Source: an uncultured Prevotella sp. (lineage in GTDB: Bacteria; Bacteroidota; Bacteroidia; Bacteroidales; Bacteroidaceae). From it: 64,000 nucleotides of DNA. Position numbers and translations under genes: made by a program. Below the pieces are notes generated by a model. It ran no database searches and was not told the DNA's origin. It was given only the letters and a program-made list of their open reading frames with translations. This document shows, in pieces, positions 17,957 through 33,782 of the stretch. Position 1 is the first letter of the stretch, and each line of letters begins with the position of its first letter. The stretch is from positions 56,130-120,129 of the forward strand of contig OMZV01000006.1 in assembly GCA_900315635.1 (NCBI GenBank), read 5' to 3'.

Positions 17957-19441
17957 ATGAAAGCAATAGGAAAGAGAATTATATTATCGGCGTGCATGGC
18001 CTTAGGACTGGCTGGTACTGCCTTTGCGGGGAATCCTTTGCCATGGGACAATGGAAAGTTGATGGTATCAGAAAATCACAGATACCTCCAATTCGAGAAC
18101 GGGAAGCCATTCTTCTGGCTCGGCGACACGGGCTGGCTTCTGCCGGAACGCCTCGACCGCAATGAGGTGGAATACTATCTAAAGAAATGCCGCCACGCCG
18201 GTTACAATGTCGTTCAGGTGCAGGTACTCGACGGTGTACCGGCTTACAATATCTATGGACAGGAGTCGAACCCTGCCGGATGGGATATGTCGAAGGCTGA
18301 CCCGGACGGTGTTTACTCTTACTGGGATCACCTCGACTACATCATCAACACGGCAAAGGAAAACGGAATATACATTGGACTGGTGCCTATATGGGGCTCC
18401 CAGATTCAGAATGGAAACATAAATGCCGAGCAGGCGAAGGCTTACGGCGAGTTCCTTGCCAACAGATACAAGAACAAGAAAAACATCATCTGGATTATGG
18501 GTGGTGACATCAAGGGCGACATTCACCCGGAGGTATGGAACGCATTGGCAACGGCTATCAAGTCGATCGACCACAACCATCTCATGACTTACCACCCACG
18601 CGGACGCTACACATCGGCTAAATGGTGGAGCAAGGCACCGTGGATAGACTTCCATACATTCCAAAGCGGACACCGTAAGTACGGGCAACGCATGGGAAAT
18701 GCCGACTACCCTATCCCCGACAGCACCGAGGAGGACAACTGGATGTATGTTGACTCGACATGGGCTTACACTCCGATGAAGCCTGTTCTCGACGATGAGC
18801 CGAGCTATGAGGACATTCCGAAGGGACTCCACGACCCTAACGAACAGCGCTGGCAGGACTATGATGTCCGCCGTTATGCCTATTGGAGCGTCTTCGCAGG
18901 CAGTTGCGGACACACCTACGGACATAATGCCATCATGCAGATGCTCAAGCCGGGCTATCCCACGAGCTATGGAAGCGACGGCGCGGAGAAACCTTGGTAT
19001 GTCGCTCTGAACGATCCGGGCTACAGCCAGATGCAGTATGTGAAGGACCTTATACTCTCTTTCCCTTACTTTGAGCGTGTTCCCGACCAGACAATCATTG
19101 CCGGGAAGAACGGAACTAAGTACAACCGACTCATCGCCACACGTGGAAAGGATTACCTGTTGGTCTACGATTACAACAGCAATCCAATGAAGATTGACCT
19201 TCGGAAGGTATCGGGCAAGAAGAAGAACGTATGGTGGATGAATGCCGCCGACGGCTCATTGTCTTTCATCGGAACGTTCGATAATAAGGTAACCGACTTC
19301 GATGCGCCTTCAAACAGTGACGGGAAGATTCACGATGGCGTGCTCATTGCCGTTGACTCGACAAAAGATTATATTGCCAAAGACCAGAAGAAGATTGCCG
19401 ACAGAAGCATTGCCGACAAGAAACGAAACCTCAATGAATAG
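17957..19441 (+). CDS. Secreted apiosidase (GH140, DUF4038)
   Basis: A 494-residue protein with a signal peptide (residues 1-25). The (beta/alpha)8 barrel has the DUF4038 pattern: PFFWLGDTGWLLPERL, CRHAGYNVVQVQVLDGVP, IIWIMGGDIKGD. Asp184 in MGGD and Glu281 in VLDDEPSYE are the expected catalytic pair; their spacing agrees with the Asp187/Glu284 pair I recall for BT1012. A small C-terminal beta-domain follows (about residues 400-470). GH140 cleaves the beta-D-apiose-galacturonic acid bond that attaches RG-II side chains A and B to the backbone, so this gene is a strong marker for RG-II use. It lies 61 bases after GH95 and 65 before the GH78 fusion. Confidence 0.88.
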   Translation: MKAIGKRIILSACMALGLAGTAFAGNPLPWDNGKLMVSENHRYLQFENGKPFFWLGDTGWLLPERLDRNEVEYYLKKCRHAGYNVVQVQVLDGVPAYNIYGQESNPAGWDMSKADPDGVYSYWDHLDYIINTAKENGIYIGLVPIWGSQIQNGNINAEQAKAYGEFLANRYKNKKNIIWIMGGDIKGDIHPEVWNALATAIKSIDHNHLMTYHPRGRYTSAKWWSKAPWIDFHTFQSGHRKYGQRMGNADYPIPDSTEEDNWMYVDSTWAYTPMKPVLDDEPSYEDIPKGLHDPNEQRWQDYDVRRYAYWSVFAGSCGHTYGHNAIMQMLKPGYPTSYGSDGAEKPWYVALNDPGYSQMQYVKDLILSFPYFERVPDQTIIAGKNGTKYNRLIATRGKDYLLVYDYNSNPMKIDLRKVSGKKKNVWWMNAADGSLSFIGTFDNKVTDFDAPSNSDGKIHDGVLIAVDSTKDYIAKDQKKIADRSIADKKRNLNE

Positions 19442-19506
19442 CTAGATAATCTAGAAGAACTAGATAATCCAGACTTTCTAAAAGAACTAGAAAAGACTAG
19501 AAATCA

Positions 19507-22500
19507 ATGAAAAAAATTCTCTCGCTATTATTAATTGCATTCTTTCCGCTGTGGATCCACGCCTCAGAGGTAGTCCTTTATAGCCTCACCACCGAGGGAT
19601 TAACCAATCCGTTGGGCATTGACGTGACGGCTCCAAGGTTCTCATGGAAGATAAAATCCGACAAGAAATGCCTTGTTCAGACAGGCTATGAGATTCTTGT
19701 GGCATCGTCAAGAGAGAAGCTTGATGCCGGCGATGGCGACCTCTGGAACTCGGGGAAAGTCGAGTCGGACGCTCAGCTATGGATTCCTTACAAGGGAAAA
19801 GTGCTGAAAGACAACCAGCATGCATGGTGGAAGGTGCGCATAACGACAAACAAGGGAAAATCGGAATGGAGCGATGTGCAGACATTCAGTATCGGTTTGC
19901 TTGGCGAAACGCACTGGAAAGGCCGGTGGATTGGACTCGAAGAACTTGTCCCCGGCGACCAGCAAGGTATGCACACACGCCTTGCCGCAAGGTATTTAAG
20001 GAGAGAATTCACTGCGAAAGACTCCATAGTCCGTGCCACCGCCTTTGTTGCGGGCTTCGGACTGTATGAGTTTTATGTCAACGGAAGCTTCATCGGCGAG
20101 CATGAAGTGCTGCGTCCGGTGCCGTCAGACTTCCGTAAGACAGTTTATTACAATACTTACGACATCACCGACGACCTGCAATCGGGTGAGAAGAATGCCC
20201 TCGGCATAGTCCTCGAAGCCGGCCGTGCCTTCCCGCCACGGCAGGAGAAAGCCTACAAGACACCATATTTCGGACTTCCAAAGTGCCGCATCAACGTCAT
20301 TGTTGAGTATGCCAACGGCAAGACGGAGACGTGGTCGACCGATGAAAAGTGGAAGATTACCACCAACGGACCCGTCCGTTCCGCCAATGAATATGATGGT
20401 GAGGTGTATGATTCACGCATGGAAATGGACGGATGGAATGATGTCGGCTATGACGATTCGAAGTGGGCAAAGGCTCAGCGTGCCGCCATTCCCGAAGGTA
20501 CTCTCCGTGCCCAGATGACGCCGAACATGGTCGCTGGCTATGGACCAATCGATAAAAGAAGTATCAAAAAGTGGGGCGATGGCGTGATTGTCGACTTCGG
20601 TCAGAACATGGCTGGATGGGTATTGACAAGCGTTCGTGGCAATATTGGCGACACAATCCGCATAAGATATGCCGAAAAACTCGACTCGACGGGTGGTCTT
20701 TACACTGCTAATCTAAGGAACGCGCAGTCGGAAGACACTTACATCTGCAATGGAAAGGCGCATGAATGGTTTCCATCCTTCGTCTATCACGGCTTCCGTT
20801 ATATCTATGTCACTGGCTTGAAGAATGCCACTTTGCACGATTTTGTGCCGATGGTTGTTGCCGACCCGATGGCAAAGACGGGATATATCGAAACCGCCGA
20901 CACTATATTAAATAAGGTGTTACACAATGCATGGTGGGGCATTAGGAGCAATTATAAAGGTATGCCGGTGGACTGTCCTCAGCGCAATGAGCGTCAGCCG
21001 TGGCTCGGCGACCGCACAGTAGGATGTCTGGGAGAGTCGTTTCTGTTCAATAATGAGCGCCTTTACACGAAGTGGATGCGTGACCTCAGTGAGGGAGTAC
21101 GTTCCGATGGCGCCATGTCGAACGTCACACCGTCGTTCTGGAACTACTATGAGGACAACATGACATGGCCTGCCGTGTTCCCATTTGCCTGCGACATGCT
21201 CTATGAGCAATATGGAAACAAGCAACCGATAATCGACAGCTATGAGTCAATAAAGAAGTGGCTCAACCACATGCTCACCGAATATGAGCACGACGGCATC
21301 ATCACGAAGGATAAATATGGCGACTGGTGCATTCCGCCTGAGAAGCTTACCATCACTCATTCGAGCGATCCAACCCGCCAGACCGACGGCAAGCTCATAT
21401 CTACCGCCTACGGAATAAGGATTCTCCAGCTTATGGAGAAGTTTGCAAATATCCAGCTTAAGGACGGCAACCCTATCAAGGAAGCTGAGCTGAAGGCTGA
21501 CGTTAAGTTCTTCTCCGGCAAGCGGCAGGCAATGATTGATGCCTTTAACAAGAAGTTCCTGACCGTGAAGCGGGGCACATCCACACGTCCGGGGCATGTT
21601 CTCTACCCCGACAGCGTGTTCTATGGGAACAATACCGCCACGGCAAATCTCCTGCCATTGGCTTTCGGGATAGTTCCCGACTCAGTGAAAGCCGACGTTG
21701 TAAAGAATATCGTTAAGAACATCGTGGTAACTGGAAGTGGACGAGTCACCTGTGGAGTGATAGGTATCAGTTGGCTGATGCGTGGCTTAAGCGACAATGG
21801 CTTTGCCGATTTGGCTTACTCGATTGCCACTCAGAGGAAGTATCCGTCGTGGGGTTATATGACCGAAAACGGCGCGACAACAATCTGGGAATTATGGAAC
21901 GGCGACAAGGCAAACCCGTCGATGAACTCAGGCAACCACGTTATGCTTCTCGGCGACCTGCTAACATGGTGCTATCAGTATCTCGGTGGAATCCGTCAGA
22001 CAGCCGGAAGCACTGCTTACAAGCACATTATATTAAAGCCTTCGTTCGAGATTGAGGACTGTTTCCATATCGATGCCCGTTTCGATTCGCCTTACGGAGA
22101 GATTCGCAGCAACTGGAAGAAGAGCCTCGAGAGTCTGCATTGGGAGGTAACAATCCCTGCCAACACCACAGCAACAGCCTATCTGCCAGATGGAACGACC
22201 CGTGAAATTGGCAGTGGAAGCTATACCTTCGAGTGTTCTATCCCTCACAAGGATGCCAACATACTGAAGGACGAGTTCCTTTATGAGTATGCTCCTTTCT
22301 ATTCCGCCCACGCCTCAACAATCACTGAGACAAAGAACGGCGATCTTCTTGCCGCTTATTTCGGTGGAACATGGGAGCGCAACCCCGATTGCTGTATATG
22401 GGTGAGCCATAAGAAGAAAGGTGCTGATCATTGGGATGCGCCGATAAAGGCTGCCGATGGTGTCTCCCTTGATGGTAATGGACGCAAAGCTTGCTGGAAC

Positions 22501-23259
22501 CCGGTTCTCTTTACCATGCCGGACGGTGAGGTGTTGCTGTTCTTCAAGATAGGAAAGGATGTTCCCGACTGGCAGGGATGGCTCGTACGCAGTCACGACA
22601 ACGGAAAGACTTGGAGCCAGAAGGAGATGCTTCCGAAGGGCTTTATCGGTCCGGTGAAGAACAAGCCGGAGCTTATCAACGGACGGCTCATCTGTCCGTC
22701 AAGCACTGAAAGCAAATGGTGGACGTTCCATGTGGAGATTTACGACCTGAAAACAAAGCAATGGAAATACGTTGGTCCGATACCGGCAGACTCCGCCATT
22801 CTCACCGACGACGGCAAAATGCACACTATCAAGTGCATCCAGCCAAGTATTCTGAAGCTCAAGGACGGACGCTTGAAGGTTCTCATGCGCACCCATAACG
22901 GCAAACTTGCCACATCATACAGCTCCGACAATGGCGACACATGGACTAACGTAACCCTCACCGACATACCAAACAACCAGAGTGGAACGGATGCCGTGAC
23001 TCTGAAAGACGGTCGGCATGCGCTCGTTTACAATAACTTCGAGACCGAGGTGGGCACAAAGAAAGGACCCCGCACGCCTCTCTGCATTGCGATCAGTGAC
23101 GATGGCGAGCACTTCAAGCCTTACGTTACACTCGAAGACAGTCCCGTCGACCAGTATTCCTACCCTGCTATCATTCAGGGAAGTGACGGCAACTTGCACG
23201 TAACCTACACTTGGCGACGTCTCCGAATAGCATATAAAGAAATCAAACTACCGAAATGA
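19507..23259 (+). CDS. Secreted GH78 rhamnosidase fused to a sialidase-fold domain
   Basis: A 1,250-residue protein with a signal peptide (residues 1-19). Residues about 25-900 are a complete GH78 enzyme: an N-terminal Ig-like domain, beta-sandwiches, and an (alpha/alpha)6 barrel with VDCPQRNERQPWLGDR (catalytic Asp/Glu region) and TIWELWNGD (general base). Residues about 910-1250 form a six-bladed sialidase-like propeller with Asp boxes SHDNGKTW and SSDNGDTW. RG-II side chain C is L-rhamnose linked to Kdo, an ulosonic acid related to sialic acid. The fusion therefore suggests one protein that removes rhamnose and then Kdo; this is inference. Its TGA stop overlaps the next gene's start (ATGA, 23256-23259), indicating translational coupling. 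Confidence 0.85.
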   Translation: MKKILSLLLIAFFPLWIHASEVVLYSLTTEGLTNPLGIDVTAPRFSWKIKSDKKCLVQTGYEILVASSREKLDAGDGDLWNSGKVESDAQLWIPYKGKVLKDNQHAWWKVRITTNKGKSEWSDVQTFSIGLLGETHWKGRWIGLEELVPGDQQGMHTRLAARYLRREFTAKDSIVRATAFVAGFGLYEFYVNGSFIGEHEVLRPVPSDFRKTVYYNTYDITDDLQSGEKNALGIVLEAGRAFPPRQEKAYKTPYFGLPKCRINVIVEYANGKTETWSTDEKWKITTNGPVRSANEYDGEVYDSRMEMDGWNDVGYDDSKWAKAQRAAIPEGTLRAQMTPNMVAGYGPIDKRSIKKWGDGVIVDFGQNMAGWVLTSVRGNIGDTIRIRYAEKLDSTGGLYTANLRNAQSEDTYICNGKAHEWFPSFVYHGFRYIYVTGLKNATLHDFVPMVVADPMAKTGYIETADTILNKVLHNAWWGIRSNYKGMPVDCPQRNERQPWLGDRTVGCLGESFLFNNERLYTKWMRDLSEGVRSDGAMSNVTPSFWNYYEDNMTWPAVFPFACDMLYEQYGNKQPIIDSYESIKKWLNHMLTEYEHDGIITKDKYGDWCIPPEKLTITHSSDPTRQTDGKLISTAYGIRILQLMEKFANIQLKDGNPIKEAELKADVKFFSGKRQAMIDAFNKKFLTVKRGTSTRPGHVLYPDSVFYGNNTATANLLPLAFGIVPDSVKADVVKNIVKNIVVTGSGRVTCGVIGISWLMRGLSDNGFADLAYSIATQRKYPSWGYMTENGATTIWELWNGDKANPSMNSGNHVMLLGDLLTWCYQYLGGIRQTAGSTAYKHIILKPSFEIEDCFHIDARFDSPYGEIRSNWKKSLESLHWEVTIPANTTATAYLPDGTTREIGSGSYTFECSIPHKDANILKDEFLYEYAPFYSAHASTITETKNGDLLAAYFGGTWERNPDCCIWVSHKKKGADHWDAPIKAADGVSLDGNGRKACWNPVLFTMPDGEVLLFFKIGKDVPDWQGWLVRSHDNGKTWSQKEMLPKGFIGPVKNKPELINGRLICPSSTESKWWTFHVEIYDLKTKQWKYVGPIPADSAILTDDGKMHTIKCIQPSILKLKDGRLKVLMRTHNGKLATSYSSDNGDTWTNVTLTDIPNNQSGTDAVTLKDGRHALVYNNFETEVGTKKGPRTPLCIAISDDGEHFKPYVTLEDSPVDQYSYPAIIQGSDGNLHVTYTWRRLRIAYKEIKLPK

Positions 23260-26015
23260 AAACTATAAAAAACATACTCATCCTGCTCGCTTTGGGTGTC
23301 ACTCTGACTGCCAACGCCCAGAAAGTGAGCATCACAACAGAGAAGAACGCATCAAACCGTGAGGCTTTTGCTGCCGAATATTTACAGAAGAAGCTCACCA
23401 ACTTGGGCTATACCATTGTCGACAAAAAGGGGGAATACCGCATTTCTCTCAGTCAGGCTAAGGATACCACAGGGCTGAAGAAGGAAGGATTCACCATCTC
23501 CAGCAAGGGCAAGAAGATAAATGTCGTCGGCAATGACGGCACGGGAGTAATCTATGCCTGCAACGAAATAGCCGACAGGGCACGCCGTTCTGGCTCACTG
23601 AATCTGCCCGCTGAAATTAAGGATGCACCTGAGATGGTGCTTCGTGGCTCATGTGTCGGACTCCAGAAGACCACCTATCTGCCCGGGCATGGCGTCTATG
23701 AATATCCTTATACGCCTGAGAACTTCCCTTGGTTTTACGATAAAGCACAATGGATAAAGTACCTCGACATGCTCGTCGACAACCGGATGAACTCTCTCTA
23801 CTTGTGGAATGGTCATCCGTTTGCCTCCCTTGTCCGACTGAAAGATTATCCTTTTGCCGTCGAAGTGGACAGTGCTACTTTCAAAAAGAATGAAGAAATA
23901 TTCTCTTTCCTGACCAAAGAAGCCGATAAACGTGGTATCTTTGTAATCCAAATGTTCTATAACATCATTGTCAGCAAGCCTTTTGCCGACCATTATGGCA
24001 TCAAGACGCAGGACCGCCACCGCCCAATCACGCCGTTGATAAGCGATTACACACGCAAGTCGATAGCTGCTTTCATTGAGAAATATCCTAACGTTGGACT
24101 CCTTGTCTGCCTTGGTGAGGCAATGGATACGTATGACGACGATGTCGAATGGTTCACGAAGACCATCATTCCGGGTGTTAAAGACGGACTGAAAGCCCTC
24201 GGGCGCACCGACGAGCCGCCTATCCTGCTTCGTGCCCACGACACCGATTGCAAGCGGGTGATGGAGGCTGCGCTCCCACTCTACAAGAATTTGTACACCA
24301 TGCATAAGTATAATGGTGAGTCACTGACAACCTATCAGCCTCGCGGACCATGGTCGAAGATTCATCAGGACCTTGCCGCCTTGGGTACAACACATATCGA
24401 GAACGTCCACATCCTCGCCAATCTGGAACCTTGGCGGTGGTCGTCGCCGTCATTTGTAGAAAAGGCTGTGCAGGCAATGCACGATGTCCATCATGCCAAC
24501 GCACTGCATCTCTACCCGCAGGCATCCTACTGGGACTGGCCTTACACAGCCGACAAGTTGCCCGGCGGGAAGCGCGAATACCAGCTCGATCGTGACTGGA
24601 TGTGGTATGCCGTGTGGGGTCGTTATGCATGGAACTGCCGTCGTGACACTGTTGACGAGGGTCATTACTGGGACGGACGGCTGTCTGACTTCTATGGAAT
24701 AGACGGTGGCGAGAATGCCAAAGGTGCCGACCTTATCCGCAAGGCTTATGACGAGAGTGGCGAGATAGCGCCAAAACTCCTTCGCCGGTTCGGCATAACG
24801 GAGGGCAATCGCCAGACTCTCCTGCTCGGAATGTTCATGAGTCAGCTTGTCAACCCATACAAATACACCATCTATCCGGGCTTCTATGAGAGCTGCGGAC
24901 CGGAGGGTGAGAAGCTGATAGAATATGTAGAGAAGGAATGGAAGCACCAGCCACACAAGGGCGAACTGCCTCTCGACATTGTGGCTCAGACCGAGGCTCA
25001 CGGCGATAAGGCTGTTGCCGCCATCGATGCCGCCGCTCCTTACATCACAAAGAACGTCGATGAGTTCCGCCGTTTGCAGAACGACATGCACTGCTATCGT
25101 GAATTTGCCTACTCGTTCGGTTGGAAGGTGAAGGCAGCGCAGCATGTCCTGAACTATAAATGGGGCAAGGACATCAAGGAACTCGATGCTGCCGTGCCTC
25201 TCCTTGAGAAGAGTCTCGACCATTACCGCAAGCTCGTCGACCTGACGAAAGATACTTACCTCTATGCCAACAGTATGCAGACGGCTCAGCGCCGAATTCC
25301 TATCGGTGGTGATGGAGGCAAGATGAAGACTTGGGCTGAGTTGCTTCCGAAGTATGAGCAGGAGCTTGCCAACCTGAAAAAGAATATCGCAATGCTGAAG
25401 GCTAAAGCCGCCGGAACATACAAAGAGACGGTTACTGAGGTCAAACCACTGAAGAATGCGGAAATTCAAGATGCAAAATTCATAATTCAAAATAATGACA
25501 ACTCGGCAAAAGAAGCCGATGGCAATGCAAAGGCATCTGACAAGATGGTTGACGTTAAATATCAAACGATAGCCAAAGGAGCCAAACTCTTTACTGATAT
25601 TGACAGTGTAGTGACTGCCGTTGCGCCTGAGTTGGAGGGCTTGAAGGCTATGCCTCGGTCTTATTGGGACATGAAGGCGAAAGCCACTGTGATTGATTTC
25701 ACTACAAAGAAACCCGTCACTCTGCTCATAGGATACTTCCGCGACGACCAGATAAAGTATGCCCAGGCCCCAAAGTTGGAGACTGATGCCTCGGCAAACG
25801 ACTATGGTCAGGCTGAGCCGGTGCTCACTTCGGCAATCCGGATAGACGGTATGCCACAGGTGAACGTCCACCCTTACCACTTCGATGCAGGGCATCACAC
25901 ATTGTCGTTGCCAAAGGGAATACTCCTTGTTCTCGGCTTCACAAACGACAAGATAGCGCAGCGTGACTGTGGATTATCGGGTTCCGACAAGTCCATCGAC
26001 TGGCTGTTCTACTAA
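23256..26015 (+). CDS. Secreted alpha-glucuronidase-like barrel enzyme, probable GH138 alpha-D-galacturonidase
   Basis: A 919-residue protein with a signal peptide (residues 1-21). Residues about 24-120 are an alpha/beta domain of the GH67/GH20 N-terminal type. A (beta/alpha)8 barrel follows at about 130-480, then a helical domain to about 730 and a C-terminal beta-domain. Glu288 (VCLGEAMD) and Glu355 (KYNGESLTTY) are 67 residues apart, the same spacing as the Glu294/Glu361 pair I recall for GH138, which removes galacturonic acid from RG-II side chain A. That match and the locus context support GH138, but the assignment is from memory. The start overlaps the upstream stop by 4 bases. An AT-rich family B repeat is read in frame at residues 736-749, in the linker before the last beta-domain. 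Confidence 0.65.
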   Translation: MKTIKNILILLALGVTLTANAQKVSITTEKNASNREAFAAEYLQKKLTNLGYTIVDKKGEYRISLSQAKDTTGLKKEGFTISSKGKKINVVGNDGTGVIYACNEIADRARRSGSLNLPAEIKDAPEMVLRGSCVGLQKTTYLPGHGVYEYPYTPENFPWFYDKAQWIKYLDMLVDNRMNSLYLWNGHPFASLVRLKDYPFAVEVDSATFKKNEEIFSFLTKEADKRGIFVIQMFYNIIVSKPFADHYGIKTQDRHRPITPLISDYTRKSIAAFIEKYPNVGLLVCLGEAMDTYDDDVEWFTKTIIPGVKDGLKALGRTDEPPILLRAHDTDCKRVMEAALPLYKNLYTMHKYNGESLTTYQPRGPWSKIHQDLAALGTTHIENVHILANLEPWRWSSPSFVEKAVQAMHDVHHANALHLYPQASYWDWPYTADKLPGGKREYQLDRDWMWYAVWGRYAWNCRRDTVDEGHYWDGRLSDFYGIDGGENAKGADLIRKAYDESGEIAPKLLRRFGITEGNRQTLLLGMFMSQLVNPYKYTIYPGFYESCGPEGEKLIEYVEKEWKHQPHKGELPLDIVAQTEAHGDKAVAAIDAAAPYITKNVDEFRRLQNDMHCYREFAYSFGWKVKAAQHVLNYKWGKDIKELDAAVPLLEKSLDHYRKLVDLTKDTYLYANSMQTAQRRIPIGGDGGKMKTWAELLPKYEQELANLKKNIAMLKAKAAGTYKETVTEVKPLKNAEIQDAKFIIQNNDNSAKEADGNAKASDKMVDVKYQTIAKGAKLFTDIDSVVTAVAPELEGLKAMPRSYWDMKAKATVIDFTTKKPVTLLIGYFRDDQIKYAQAPKLETDASANDYGQAEPVLTSAIRIDGMPQVNVHPYHFDAGHHTLSLPKGILLVLGFTNDKIAQRDCGLSGSDKSIDWLFY
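25461..25503. repeat. Family B AT-rich element, copy B1, in frame
   Basis: The sequence begins GAAATTCAAGATGC and ends AATAATGACAAC. It is translated as EIQDAKFIIQNNDN. It is the most diverged of the four coding copies (others at 26975, 31021 and 32232) and uses the same reading frame as they do. Confidence 0.75.
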
Positions 26016-26143
26016 TGACCAAGGCATGGTCATCGCATGACCAGGTACTGGTCACACCATGACCAAGGCGTGGTAACACGATGACCAGGTACTGTTCACA
26101 CCATGACCAAGGCATGGTCACACGATGACCAGGTACTGGTCAC
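26015..26143. repeat. Six-copy 22-bp array of TGACCA-N5-TGGTCA palindromes
   Basis: Six near-identical 19-base interrupted palindromes start at 26015, 26037, 26059, 26081, 26103 and 26125, exactly 22 bases apart. Odd copies have AGGCA or AGGCG in the centre and even copies GGTAC, so the higher period is 44. The array begins at the last base of the upstream stop codon and ends 19 bases before the next start. It could be an operator array or a set of mRNA hairpins. Confidence 0.9.
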
Positions 26144-26161
26144 ATCTCAATAAAGCAAGTA

Positions 26162-33570
<7,409 letters not shown>

Positions 33571-33603
33571 CCGTTTGTAAATCATTGATTATCAATCGGT
33601 TTT

Positions 33604-33748
33604 GTAAAAGATGCCCAATCACGTTGTAAAAGATACCATTTTACAATGTGATTGGGCATCTTTTACGTTCTAATTGGGCGTCTTTTACAAATCGTTTAAC
33701 GGCTAATCGGTTTGCAAAAGGTCGCTAATCAGATTACAAAAAGCCATT
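33604..33748. repeat. 22-bp TAAAAG repeats arranged as a 63-base hairpin
   Basis: Two forward repeats (cores at 33605 and 33627) face two inverted repeats (33660 and 33682), each pair 22 bases apart. As a result 33604-33631 and 33639-33666 form 28-base arms with one mismatch and a 7-base loop. Two further degenerate forward copies start at 33715 and 33737. The element fills most of the 212-base gap between GH2 and GH127 and should form a very stable mRNA hairpin. Confidence 0.85.
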
Positions 33749-33782
33749 CCGTTCGTCTAAATTAATAAAGTAAACTCTAACA

